A stretch of 64,000 bases of DNA from Anthoceros angustus. Lineage: Eukaryota; Streptophyta; Anthocerotopsida; Anthocerotales; Anthocerotaceae. A program made the position numbers and the translations under genes. Under the pieces are notes generated by a model, which saw nothing but the letters and a program-made list of their open reading frames with translations, was not told the DNA's origin and did no database searches. The stretch covers positions 1,488,001-1,552,000 of the forward strand of contig MU008168.1 in assembly GCA_010909165.1 (NCBI GenBank), given 5' to 3'. Shown here in pieces: positions 21,717-33,665 of this stretch (positions are counted from its first letter, which is position 1; every line of letters begins with the position of its first letter).

Positions 21717-24700
21717 TGTGGCGCGACTTTCACCGATGGCGACAATCCCGTGGTCGTAGGAAGAAGTCCGCTCCCAAGGGAATGATAGGCTCCGCCACTG
21801 CGTGTGATTCACCTCACTTAGCGCCTGCTCACCCTCAACACACATACTCCTAACTACTCACAACGTTCACCGACAGCCCAGTAAACGCTTAAGGACCTGT
21901 CGTCCAGATTGCTCACATCCGCCCCTCACACATCCGTCCTTTCCTCTCTCCCTCACTCCCGCCTTAGAAAGACGCTGGTTACATGCCCCGACCTCCTCCG
22001 CTCCGCCGGCCTCCGTCCGGCTCAGACGCCTCCCGAGTTCCTCCCACACGCCCACTGCTCGGCCGCTGCTCCCGACGAGCACGGGTCACCACCACCCTTC
22101 CCCGCACACACCACAACACGTTAGGTCCGTCACGGGACCGATCAATCTCCCGAGTCGCTCGGCTCGCCGTGACTCAGACTCACGTTAGCAAGAAGACACA
22201 CAAAGGTCTGCAAGAACGCGCATCAACACCAAGAGAAAGATGATTTATCTGGGCCTTAGCCCTCTTATACTACGCCAAGGTCGGCGCCTTTATTACACCT
22301 CTATTCTGAAATGAGAGGCCACTGTGGTACCCTAACCACCGCCTACTACCCCGCTTATTCCACCTATCGCCTGGTGGGGGCCGGGATGGCCCTCATTCCT
22401 TCTTGGCACCGGCCCAAAGCCGAGCCTGCCGCGCACTAATCGGATGATCCGCGAGGCGGACCCTTCCTCTTCCCGAGGGTCGGCCAGCGGCCGGCCTCGA
22501 CATGGGCCACCACCAAGTCCTCCTCGCTCTCTCTCTCTCTCTCAGCGGGCCTCCAAGGGTTGGATCTGGCTGGACCATGGCTCTCCCCACTCCCGAGTTT
22601 GGACCTCGTGACTGCTCGACCCGAGTCCGGACCTCTAGGTCCGGTCTTCCTCCGGGTCCGGCCTCCGGCCGGCCGAGTCCGGCCCTGGGACCGGATCGCC
22701 GGGTCCGGCCTCGACCCAACCCTTCCTCGGGTCCGGACCTCGTGGTCGGACTGTCACCAGAGTCCTGATCCCTAAGTCCGGACCTCGGGGCCGGACTGGG
22801 TCCGCTCTCGAGTCCGGACAAAGTCCGACCTCGTGCCCCGGCATGCCTCCTCGCCGGCTAGCCACGGGTTCATCCACGAGCCTCCCTTGGTTCCCGAATG
22901 CCCGTTGCACCTTTTCCCTTCAAGATCCTCCTTCCTTCCATGCGAGGGTGCCGAGGCTTACCTCCTGTGGCGCCTTCCTCCTCCGGTTCCTCCGCTGCTC
23001 CTTCGCCGCTGCCGTCAGCCTCCTAGGACTCCTGCCAGCTGTCCGGTCCGTCCTCCTCGCCTCCTCCTTCCATCCTTCCGAAGTCCACCTCCCGCCTAGG
23101 GTGGCGCAGACCTCCAGAGCCTTGAGGAGCTCGCGTAGTAGGCGGTCGGAATCGACTTGCTGAATCGCCTCCTCCACATGAGCCCGAGCACGACTCTCCT
23201 CCAAAGGTGCTCGAGTGATCGCCCGCCCGCCGCCTGCCTCCGCGGGCTGCTCACCACCGTAGGCGGGCGGACTCCCTTGAGGCCGCCAAGGCCTCTACCT
23301 CTTGCAACCTTCGCCGCCGCTGCCTCCTCCTCCCCGTTGTTGCTTCAGCCCGCCATTATGGGCCATGGAGCCGAGCTCCTTCGCTTCCGCAACCGGACGA
23401 GCAATGTACCTTTTCCTCCAGGCTTCCTCCTTCTTCTATTCTCTCCGAGGTCCTCCACTTCCTTCTCCAGCGGGCTATCCCGTCCGACTCGGCTTCCGCC
23501 ACGCCCCGCCGCAACCTTGCGACGCCGAACTCCTTGCACCGCCTTTCTCCTCCGTCTTCAAGCGGAGCTGAGGCGTTCCACCTCTCGTCAAGTCTTGGAT
23601 TCTCTGAGAACCCCCGCTCCGATGCATCTTGGAGTTGCAACTCCAAGGTGTCCTTGTTGTCCTCCAGCCTCCGCCCGCCCGCCTGCCTCCCGCACTGCAC
23701 CGAGGTCCCCAATCTCCCGGTGCCGGCCTCCGCCTCCTCACGGCTCGGCCGTGCTTGCCCGCTGCCACTTGCTCGGCCTTCGATTGGCGCCTCTCGGCCG
23801 CCTCCACCGGCCCGATCACGCCGATAGTGATCGCGATCGGCCTCGCCGTGGCCTCCGCCTCCTTGGCCACCTTCACCGAGCCTCCACTTGGCTCGTCCAC
23901 GGCCGCTGTCCTCCCGAGTCCGGCCTGCCTCCGCCTCCTCGCCTCCGCCTCGGCCACGCCCCTCCGCCTGCAGAGGTCCTCCGCCCGCTTGGGCCTCCTT
24001 GCTCACTGCTCCTCCACTGAAGGAATTTGGTCCGGCCCTGCGGATGGACCAGACCTCCTCCGCCTCCCGGCTTCCTTCCTCAATCCGCCGAGAGCGCCTT
24101 CCTTCTCGCCTGGCTCCTCCAACCGCCTCGGAGGAGCACCATGCGCCCGGTGGCTTCCACCTCCGGGCCTTCTCGGCCATCCCAAGAGACCCCAGCATAC
24201 CGTCCATGACGGTAGCTGTGACCCGCCGTGTTTCCTCCACGGCTGCAGGTGAGGCTCCCACAAAGTCCGAGGAGCCGCATCTCACGGTCCGCCAAGGCCG
24301 CCTCACTCTTGCAACCTTCGCCGCCGCTGCTCTCCTCCTCCCGTTTCACCCGCCGCTTATGGGCCATGGAGCCGAGCTCCCTTCGCTCGCAACCGGACGA
24401 GCAACTGTACTCTTCCTCCAAAGGTTTCCTCCCTTCTTCTATTCTTTCCTGAGGTCCTCCACTTCCTTCTCCAAAGTGCGGGCGATCCCCGTCCGACTCG
24501 GCTTCCGCCCTCGCAACCGCGACGCCGAACTCCTTGCACCGCTCTGCTCCTTCTTCAAGCGGAGCTGAGGCGCTCAAGTCTTGGATTCTCTTGAGAACCC
24601 CCGCCGCTCCGATGCATCTTGGAGTTGCAACCCAAGGTGTCCTTGTCCTCCGCCTCCTCCGCCTTTCTACCTCCACTGCACTCGAGGTCCCCACCTCCCG

Positions 24701-24889
24701 GTGCCGGCCTCCGCCTCCTCCTCCTCCTTGGCCCTTTTGCCCCTTCCTCCGGCCTTCGATTGGCCGCGGCTCTGGCCGCCTCCACCGGCCCGATCACGCC
24801 GATAGTGATCGCGATCGGCCTGCGGCCTCCGCCTCCTGGCCACCTTCACCGAGCCTCCACTTGGCTCGTCCACGGCCGCCGTGGCCTCC

Positions 24890-24985
24890 GCCTGCAGAGG
24901 TCCTCCGCCTGCAGAGGTCCTCCGCCTGCAGAGGTCCTCCGCCTCCTCGCCTCCGCCTGCAGAGGTCCTCCGCCTCGCTTGGGCC
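24890..24985. repeat. 17-bp tandem repeat containing ctgcag
   Basis: The unit gcctgcagaggtcctcc is repeated three times in a row and once more after a short break. A second such array at about 27925-27990 belongs to the near-identical duplicated stretch of the 5' LTR. Confidence 0.8.
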
Positions 24986-27449
24986 TCCTTGGCTGCTCAC
25001 TGCCTCCACTGAAGGAATTTGGTCCGGCCTGCGGATGGACCAGACCTCCTCTCGCCTCCCCGCCTCAATCCCGCCGAGCCGCCTTCCTTCGCCTGGCTCC
25101 TCCAACCGCCTCCCCGGAGGAGCACCATGCGCCCGGTGGCTTCCACCTCCGGGCCTTCTCGGCCATCCCAAGCATCCTGTGAGCATACCGCCCATGACGG
25201 TAGCTGTGACCCGCCGTGTTTCCACGTCACCGGTGAGGCTCCCAAAGTCCGCTATGGAGCAGATCTCACGGTCCGTCAAGGACCTCCATACTGCCCGAGT
25301 AAGTCCGACTGGGTTCTCGACCCAATCAGACCCTTAGGTCCCGAGGCTCCGAGCTTCCCTCCTTGGCCCTTTTGGCGAGCTCCTTCTCCGCCTTTTTCTC
25401 CCGGGCTCGGCGGAGGTGATGGAGTCCGGAGCACGCCTTTTGCCCCTTCCTCGGCGACAGACTGCTCGATGCGGCCGCTGTCCTCCGCCTCGGCGGCCTT
25501 CGCCTCTCCACCGGCCCGATCACGCCAGTGATCGCGATCGGCCTGGCCTCCGCCTCCTGGCCACCTTCACCGAGCCTCCAGCCTTGGCTCGTCCACGGCC
25601 AGATCCCGCCTGCTGCCGCCCGCCCTCGCCCTCCGCCCGCCTGCAGAGGTCCTCCGCCTCCTTGGGCCTCCTTGGCCTCACTGCTCCTCCACCAAGGAAT
25701 TTGGTCCGGCCTGCGGATGGACCAGACCTCCCTCTCCGCCTCTTTCTTCCTCAATCCGCCGAGAGCCGCCTTCTCGCCTGGCTCCTCCAACCGCCTCCCG
25801 GAGGAGCACCATGCGCCCGGTGGCTTCCACCTCCGGCCTTCGCCATCCCAAGCATGCATTCTGTGAGCATACCGTCCATGACGGTAGCTGTGACCCGTGT
25901 TTCCTCCACGGCCGCCGCTGTGAGGCTCCCACAAAGTCCGCTATGGAGCCAGATCTCACGGTCCGTCAAGGACCTCCATACCGCAGCCCGAGCAAGTCCG
26001 GACTGGGTTCTCGGACCCAATCAGACCCTTAGGTCCCGAGGCCGAGCTCCGAGCTTCCTCCTTGGCCCTTTTGGTCATGAGCCCTTCTCCGCCTTTTTCT
26101 CCCGGGCTCATGGAGGTGATGGAGTCCGGAGCACGCCTTTGCCCCTTCCTCGCCGGGCGATCCGCCGATGCTGGTCCTCCGCCTCCCGGGCCCCTTCGCC
26201 TCCCATCGCTTCCTCCGCTTGCCACCGGCAGGGAAGAGGTACTGCACCGACTGGGGTGCCACAGCCGTGGTCTTGCGCCTCCGGTCTCGGGCTCTCACCG
26301 AGTGATGGCGGGCCGGGCCGGGCCGCCTCCTCACTGGCCGGGCTGCTCGTTGGGGCACCAAGGAGGGAGGGAATTGCTTCCCATACTTCGGGTGGTGAGG
26401 GGTCCGCACGATGGAGTCCGGAATCCTCCCGCCATCCTCCTCCCGAGTCCGTTTGGTTTTTTCGACTGCCTCCTCCTCGCCTTGCCCGCCTCCACTTCCG
26501 GAGGGCCTCCTTTCCGAGCGCCAAGCCTCCTTCCCGAGGAGTTCAAATGCCCCCATACATGGATCGTATGGGGATGCCGATGGCGAGGCTTCGCCCCGAG
26601 CTATGAGCCTGCTAAACCGGCGAAGATAATCCTTCCCGCCCGCCTCTTCCCCGCCGCAACGCTGCAGAACACTAATAGATTATCACCAAGGTGATCCACC
26701 TTGGTGAGTAGGTTCCAGTGGACAATGATCCGGCCACCGCCTTACTCGATCCCAACAGTCGGATATCGCCCAACCACAGGTCCGCTGCCCCTGTGCCTTA
26801 GCATCGCCGCTGTGGCTGGCCTATCTTCCCTTCGCCTTGAGGGGCCCGCACCACCCCTCTTCCTCCTTGGGCGGTTAGGGCCTCAGCCCTTTCCGAGCGC
26901 CAAGCCTCCTTCCCGAGGAGTTCAAATGCCCCACATGGATCGTATGGGGATGATGGCGGGCTTCGCCCCGAGCTATGAGCCTCGCTAAACCGGGCAAGAT
27001 AATCCTTCCTCCGCCTTCTTCCTCCGCAACGCTGCAGAACACTATTAGATTATCACCAAGGTGATCCACCTTGGTGAGTAGGTTCCAGTGATCGGCGATC
27101 CGCCACCGCCTCGACCGTCCAATGTGCCTGACATCGCCCAACCACAGGTCCGCTGCCCCTGTGCCTTAGCATCGCCGTGGTCGGACCTTCCCTTCGCCTT
27201 GAGGGGCTCCGCACCACTCCCCTCTTCCTCCTTGGGGCTAGGCCGCCTCAGACCTCCAAGGTCCATCGCCTTGGGTCCTCCCGAGGTTCTTGGACCGCAC
27301 CTCCTTGTTGACCGCCAAGATCTTCCGCAAACTCCGGACCAGAGTGACACAAATGTCCGCACCATTTGGAACACATCCAAATGCCACTCCCGCACCAATT
27401 CCCCGCCTCGGAGCCGAGCTCCCTTCGCTCGCAACCGGACGAGCAACTG

Positions 27450-28300
27450 TACTCTTCCTCCAAAGGTTTCCTCCTTCTTCTATTCTTTCCTGAGGTCCTC
27501 CACTTCCTTCTCCAAAGTGCGGGCGATCCCCGTCCGACTCGGCTTCCGCCCTCGCAACCGCGACGCCGAACTCCTTGCACCGCTCTGCTCCTTCTTCAAG
27601 CGGAGCTGAGGCGCTCAAGTCTTGGATTCTCTTGAGAACCCCGCCGCTCCGATGCATCTTGGAGTTGCAACCCAAGGTGTCCTTGTCCTCCGCCTCCTCC
27701 GCCTTTCTACCTCCACTGCACTCGAGGTCCCCACCTCCGGTGCCGGCCTCCGCCTCCTCCTCCTCGCCTTGCCCGCTGCCACTTGCTCGGCCTTCGATTG
27801 GCCGCGGCTCTGGCCGCCTCCACCGGCCCGATCACGCCGATAGTGATCGCGATCGGCCTGCGGCCTCCGCCTCCTGGCCACCTTCACCGAGCCTCCACTT
27901 GGCTCCGCCTCCTCCCGAGGTCCTCCGCCTGCAGAGGTCCTCCGCCTGCAGAGGTCCTCCGCCTCCGCCTCCGCCTGCAGAGGTCCTCCGCCTCGCTTGG
28001 GCCTCCTTGGCTGCTCACTGCCTCCACTGAAGGAATTTGGTCCGGCCTGCGGATGGACCAGACCTCCTCTCGCCTCCCCGCCTCAATCCCGCCGAGCCGC
28101 CTTCCTTCGCCTGGCTCCTCCAACCGCCTCCCGGAGGAGCACCATGCGCCCGGTGGCTTCCACCTCCGGGCCTTCTCGGCCATCCCAAGCATCCTGTGAG
28201 CATACCGCCCATGACGGTAGCTGTGACCCGCCGTGTTTCCACGTCACCGGTGAGGCTCCCAAAGTCCGCTATGGAGCAGATCTCACGGTCCGTCAAGGAC
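27450..28300. repeat. Recent duplicate of 24412-25290 inside the 5' LTR
   Basis: The two stretches agree almost base for base, including gtgcgggcgatccccgtcc near 24476 and 27515 and the final aagtccgctatggagcagat. The chief differences are a gap of about 36 bases in the right copy and a few single-base changes. Other repeats in the LTR are far more diverged, so this duplication is young or an assembly effect. Confidence 0.8.
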
Positions 28301-29014
28301 CTCCATACCGCAGCCCGAGCAAGTCCGGACTGGGTTCTCGGACCCAATCAGACCCTTAGGTCCCGAGGCCGAGCTCCTTGGCCCTTTTGGCGCGAGCTCC
28401 TTCTCGCCTTTTTCTCCCGGGCTCATGGAGGTGATGGAGTCCGGAGCACGCCTTTTGCCCCTTCCTCCGGCGATGGACTGCCGATGCGCCGCCGCTGTCC
28501 TCCGCCTCGGGCGCCCCTTCGCCTCCCATCGCTTCCTCCGCTTGCCACTCAGGGAAGAGGTACTGCACCACTGGTACAGCCGTGGTCTTGCGCTCGCCCC
28601 TCCGCCTCCTCCTCCGCCTCGGGCTCTCACCGAGTGATAGCCGGCGGGCTGGGTCGGGCCGCCTCGGGCTGCTCGTTGGGGCACCAAGGAGGAGGCGGGA
28701 ATTGCTTCCCATACTGGGTGGTGAGGGGTCCGCCTGCAGTATGGAGTCCGGAATCCTCCCATCCTCCTCCCGAGTCCGCTTGGTTTTGTCGACCGCCTCC
28801 TCCTCCGCCTTGCCCGCCTCCACTTCCGGAGGGCCTCAGCCCTTTCCCGAGCGCCGCTCAAGCCTCCTTCCCGAGGAGTTCAAATGCCCCACATGGATCG
28901 TATGGGGATGCCCAGATGGCGGGCTTCTCCGAGCTGAGCCTCGCTAAACCGGCGAAGATAATCCTTCCCGCCCGCCTTCTTCCCGCCGCAACGCTGCAGA
29001 ACACTAATAGATTA

Positions 29015-29737
29015 TCACCAAGGTGATCCACCTTGGTGAGTAGGTTCCATGATGATCCGGCCACCGCCTCGACCGTCCAACAGTCGGATATCGACCAACC
29101 GTTGGTGGTCCGCGTGCCTTAGCATCGCCGTGGTCGGACCTATCTTCCCTTCGCCTTGAGGGGCTCGCACCACCCCTCTTCCTCCTTGGGCGGTTGTAGG
29201 CCGCCAGACCTCCAAGGTCCATCGCCTTGGGTCCTCCCGAGGTTCTTGGACCGCACCTCCTTGTTGACCGCCAAGATCTTCCGCAAACTCCGGACTGAGT
29301 GACATCCAAGGTCCGCACCATTTGGAACACATCCAAATGCCACTCGCACCACCCCCGCCTCGGAGCCAGAGCCCAAAGTCCGGATAGCGCCGGTCACAAT
29401 GTTGCGCCCACAAGGTTCCATGGCTCCCAAACTTCCGCTGGCTTTTGGGTGCCATCGCCTTCTTCTCCCTTGGTTGCCGCCGCTTGTCAAGACCGGGCAC
29501 GTTGAGCCTCTTCGCTGCCTTCTCCGACCTCAACGGTGAGCCGCGCAAGACGCCCGAGTGTCCCACGAGATACCGCCAGAGAGCCGGATCATGGAGCGCA
29601 AGAGATCGCGAGAATTGTCTCGAGGTCAGAAATAAATGACCTTCTTCCGCGACCACGCCGGAGTAACTACTGGGCGGGAGGGCCTTCCCCGTCTGTGAAT
29701 CGCCGAGGTCCGCATGGCTTACTCGCCACGCCGCCAC
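29015..29737 (-). pseudogene. LTR-borne reading frame, N-terminal part (5' LTR)
   Basis: This is the 5' LTR counterpart of 10536-11243. DPALWRYLVGHSGVL, REKKAMAPKS and RKFGSHGTLW are kept at the same spacing, and EVRSKNLG occurs in a shifted frame. Differences from the 3' copy are mostly small gaps. No known domain is recognised. Confidence 0.5.
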
Positions 29738-30107
29738 AGACCGCCTTACTCCGCTGCACTGCCACGCCGCTGCAGCAGCGGGCGTGAATACCGCTATAAC
29801 GGCCTCGCAAGGTTACGGCCCGACCCGATGCCCGCCTCCACTGTGGTCGCCCACGTGGCGCCGCCTATCCCACGCCTCCAACTTCTAAGTTACTTCTCGC
29901 ATTTATCCCGCCTCGTCCCGGAGTGGGTCGGACTTACCCCGTCACTGTCGAGGTCTAGGTACGCCTCACTCCGAGTCGAGTATACTCCGAGTGCCTTCCG
30001 AGTGCTAACCGGCTTATTTCCTCCTTTTTCGCCTCATTTTATCCTTCGCTCCCAAAAAACAAAACCCTACCTAATTTCTAACCCCCCAGGGAAGTCCGTA
30101 GTCCACA

Positions 30108-30112
30108 CCTAC
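30108..30112. repeat. Target-site duplication, right copy (CCTAC)
   Basis: CCTAC follows directly after the terminal TCCACA of the element and matches 912-916. Confidence 0.8.
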
Positions 30113-31350
30113 CAGCAAGATGTGTGAGCACACTTGAATTACCACCTGTAGCAGCAACAACTGAGGTGGATATGGAGGTTGCAGGCACGTTTGAAGCAAC
30201 AACAAGAATTGAAGTTGGTGAATTCAAGTTTCAATACATTAACCTGAGTGAGTTCTTCAATATGAAATGTTATTTTCTGAAACATATATTTTTAAATGTT
30301 TACAGCACAAATTTCAAGCTTCAAAACAAAATTAAAAGCTATCGCTCCCAGTAAGAAGCAACTTGCAACACTAGCAACTGCATCTGCCAAAAAAAAAACT
30401 AGAAGCTGCTAGTACTTGGGGTGTCAGTAGTGGTGGCAATAACAATGGCTGAAGGGGTGGTCATAGCGGTAGCAGGAGGCGCCGATGAGATAAATTGAGT
30501 TAGCTACAACTTCTTAGCTCTCTCCCTCCCGCAGCTCGCGTCTCTTATCTTTCTACCTCCCCCGCTGGCACAAGATCACAAATACACACAAACAAGCACT
30601 TAAATACATCTCAGACCGCGTCCTCACTAGGTCCCTGGCCTCGGCCTCGTATGTTGCTCTCAAAACAGTCGCTCGCTCTCAATTAATTTGGCCTGACGCT
30701 GAAATCATCCTTAGGCTCTTGAAACTTTGGATTGGCTCCGGCACTCAACTCAGGATTGGCATAGGCCTCGTATGGCTCAGACACCGTGCTTGCTTGAATC
30801 AAAAACTTGGAAGACACACCATTGACTTTTGAAACGGGGTCCTTAGGTTAGTTTGAGCTAGGGAAAAACTTCTTGTGTAAACCCTTCCACGATTGCTGGA
30901 AGTTGTCCCATAATAACATGCTCATGAAGCAAGGTAATGAACTATTATTATCTATTATTTCTTCTTTAATTATTTTTATGATATATTATTCACTATATAT
31001 AACTTCTAATCATACATACTCATTTATATCTTTTAGAAAATATATTATAATATTATATTTATTCATAATAGATAAATTTTTTTATCAATACTTGTTTTAT
31101 TTAATTCTTCTTTTTTTCTCTTTTTTTCACTTTGTTTCGTTTGATTGTATTATACTTAACGCATGCTACAATTTTAGTTCACAACTTATTGCCTAAAACT
31201 AAAAAAAATGTACTCATTTTTCCATCCATGTGGTATAATAATTTTATCAACTTTCTATTTTTCTTTCTTCGTCTTTGCTTCTCCAATGGAAGTGAAACTT
31301 CCTAGGCATATCTCTTTCGCGTTTGTGATTCTCCTCAACAAATAGCATCG
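30113..31350. other. Intergenic DNA, partly very AT-rich
   Basis: I see no gene. 30900-31260 is AT-rich with poly-T runs. Open frames at 30124-30354 and 30873-31196 are composition effects without family resemblance. Confidence 0.5.
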
Positions 31351-31364
31351 TCATTGGACTCTTC

Positions 31365-31530
31365 ATCAGACTTCGCCCGGACGACGGACTACTCCCTCGG
31401 GCTTCGCCCGGACGACGGACCACTCCCTCGGGCTTCGCCCGGACGACGGACCACTCCCTCGGCCCCGACGGACCATCTCGGCCGCCCGGACGACGGATCA
31501 TCTGCCGGGCCCGGACGACGGACCACCTCG
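31365..31530. repeat. GC-rich minisatellite (unit about 32 bp)
   Basis: The motif gcccggacgacgga, followed by a variable piece such as ccactccctcgggctt, is repeated about five times. Early units are nearly identical and later ones degrade. It is read through by an open frame on each strand, but both look like repeat translation. Confidence 0.85.
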
Positions 31531-31751
31531 GACTTCGACACTCCGGCCTCCAAAGAGGGTCTAGGATTGCACACTATGCAACCGCCAAAATGGCCTTATT
31601 GGCTAACTCCGCCTATCCCTGCAAAGAAGTGACAACCCAAAACAACCAAATTTAAAACAAGTCACGGTCATGAACACCGTATTGGCACTCCACAAGTAGA
31701 GAATTGGATATCACCAACCCCTAGCACATCCATTCCCTGCATGTCACCTTC

Positions 31752-32033
31752 ATGCCCACCATGAGGGCGGAGCTCGAACGTTGGAGGCAGGTGTGGAACA
31801 GGCAAAGGGTGCGCAGGATAAGGGCCATGGACCGGGACATCCCCGGCCATGTCCCTGCAATAACGTTCCAGGAAGAGGCTCGACTACAAGGGTGGGTGCA
31901 GCCACCCGCATATGGGACTGCGGAAGATGATGGCAAGGAGTTCGATGTGGGTGGTCCTCAATATGCACAGAACTTGGCCCCCGAGATGCCACCACGAGGC
32001 ATAATTGAGCTGTTGTCGGGGGTGAGTCCTTAG
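31752..32033 (+). CDS. Possible short or partial gene, unknown
   Basis: A 93-codon open frame begins MPTMRAELERWRQVWNRQRV and has balanced composition (charged and hydrophobic residues, no low complexity). It ends close to a good intron donor (ggg|gtgagtcc at about 32020), so it might be the first exon of a gene or a transposon-derived ORF. A downstream open stretch (32144-32374) cannot be joined with confidence. I do not recognise a family. It could be chance. Confidence 0.25.
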   Translation: MPTMRAELERWRQVWNRQRVRRIRAMDRDIPGHVPAITFQEEARLQGWVQPPAYGTAEDDGKEFDVGGPQYAQNLAPEMPPRGIIELLSGVSP

Positions 32034-32759
32034 CTGCAGCCCACATGTTGTTCTGTGTGTAGGTTGCAGCTGTTTTTCGTGATGTAAGGTTCCATCCCTT
32101 CAGTATTGCAGCTGCTGGAAACTCAAACGCGTGTGGCACTACTGTGGGCTGTGTAGGAACTGCATGTCGCGAGGGACAATGCGAAGGGCTTGGAGGGCAT
32201 GGACTTCCTCCCCAATATGTACCACCTGCACCTGATGTTGACGACATTGTGCAGGAGTGCAATATTGTGCAGGGAGTGCAGGCATTGCTCGAGTACCTGC
32301 AGCAGTGGATGCAAGTTGAAGCCACGCCGTGGGCATGGACAAGGATCAGCCTGCTCCGTTATGTGGTGCAGTAGGTCCTTTGAACTTTACACTCGTGCAG
32401 GGCAGGCCTTTTTGAGTGCAAGCCTTGTGCGATTGTTTTCATGGAAGCCCTTCTTCTGTTGGTCATTCTGGTACACGCTTGTTTCATGGTACTTAGTGGT
32501 ATATGAAACTGCACACCCATAGGTAGCAGGAAACATTGCAGCCCTTAGCTAGTGGCAAACACTGCAGCCCTACACGCAAGGGCAAACGCACTCAGCCGCG
32601 CAGCAAACACAAACGCTGAGTGCAACGCAAATGCTGAGCGCAACGCAAACGCAACCCCGCACATACGCTACCCAACAGATGCATGATGCAAGGCCGCAGA
32701 AACGCCCATGAAAAGACGCAACCCTAAACCCTAGCCAGAAGTGGGTGAGCGAAAAAATG

Positions 32760-32866
32760 TTTGTGTATCATTGTCAAAAGATTGTGTGCATCACCATCAA
32801 AAGTTTGTGTGCATCACCGTGAAAAGTTTGTGTGCATCACCGTCAAGATTTGTGTGCATCATCACC
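32760..32866. repeat. 23-bp tandem repeat, about four units
   Basis: The unit agtttgtgtgcatcaccgtgaaa is repeated with minor changes. Just upstream (32590-32660) is a short array of aacgcaaacgctgag-like units. The region 32400-33500 otherwise holds no gene that I can see. Confidence 0.8.
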
Positions 32867-33665
32867 CTGACTAGATCGGTACACCGGGGTGCCGTAGCCA
32901 AGACTGATGTGGTCATGCGTGACATAACGAAATAGTTTCGCCGTATGCGGCGGGACTATTTCTTTCTGTCGACAACCCTAAAAATCTCTGAATGGCGCGT
33001 GACCAGATCGGTATTCCATATGAATGGTTAGGTGTTCTAGATGAGTCAATTTATGAGGAGCGAAATATATGAAGAACTTGTAGACATTGATTTTTTATTT
33101 AAGCCACATTGAGACTACGCTACCCCGGTTTAATAAAAGTTGGCTAATTTTATAAATTATATTTGTGTTCTATAGAAAATCAAGGCATACCAAAGAAAGT
33201 ATTTATAAAACTTCGTTTTTTTCGATGAAGGCCCCATGACATTAAACTACATTATATGACATAGCTTCTTGTCGTACTGTTTTAGCAAACCAATGCTTTC
33301 AACCACTCAAACATACTTAAAATATTTGAAGAATAAATTTAATAAATAATTATATATATATTACTGGCTCAAATTGGCAAATCTTTGAGACCATTTTACA
33401 TAGGTAGGCCATCTTGACTCTCCTTTGTTCTCAAGCAGTACCTACCTATGTTGGTGGCAATAGTAGGGCTACTATAGCCTCATAACTCTCAACTCAAAGA
33501 GAAAAGAGCTAGTGGACGCCTAGTTTACCAGGACGGTAAACTAGGACTTGGTATTTTATGTTTGTATGAAAAGGAGGAAGCCAGCGCGCCCAGGTAGACG
33601 GGAGATGGTGCGTCCAGTGAGTCCGATGTGTAGTCGCCCAGCCCGGGTAGAGACGCAGATGGAAT
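32867..33665. other. Intergenic, AT-rich
   Basis: I see no coding feature. The part near 33660 should contain the 3' untranslated region of the minus-strand thaumatin-like gene. Confidence 0.5.

Larger units (their letters stand above)
917..30107 (-). mobile_element. Giant decayed Ty3/gypsy-type LTR retrotransposon (about 29.2 kb)
   Basis: On the minus strand this element begins TGTGGACTACGG (30107 downward) and ends CGCGCCACA (at 917), and CCTAC flanks both sides. A PBS-like TTTTGGCGCCGTTCGGG lies just inside the 5' LTR and a polypurine tract just before the 3' LTR. Internal domains run gag, protease, reverse transcriptase, RNase H, integrase, which is the Ty3/gypsy order. The integrase and FLDD-type reverse transcriptase resemble the non-chromovirus (Athila/Tat-like) branch, but this is an impression from motifs. 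Every coding part is broken by frameshifts. Both LTRs and the internal part contain secondary duplications, so the original length is uncertain. It is very large for a plant LTR element; Ogre-type elements are the closest comparison known to me. Confidence 0.85.
21717..30107 (-). repeat. 5' LTR (about 8.4 kb)
   Basis: The upstream LTR runs from TGTGGACTACGG at 30107 down to CGCGCCACA at 21717, where the primer-binding-like site follows directly. It is collinear with the 3' LTR but differs by many short gaps. It also carries its own large duplication: the roughly 0.85-kb stretches at about 24412-25290 and 27450-28300 are nearly identical. The two LTRs are too different for a recent insertion, unless assembly errors account for the gaps. 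Confidence 0.8.

Noticed and set aside
25416-26606. Plus-strand open frame of 396 codons
   Set aside because: Same reason: GC-rich LTR, antisense to protein-like minus-strand blocks, no family resemblance.
21717-30107. Reading the left and right large repeats as separate elements in tandem
   Set aside because: The outer ends share one 5-bp duplication, and PBS and polypurine tract occupy the inner borders as expected for two LTRs of one insertion.
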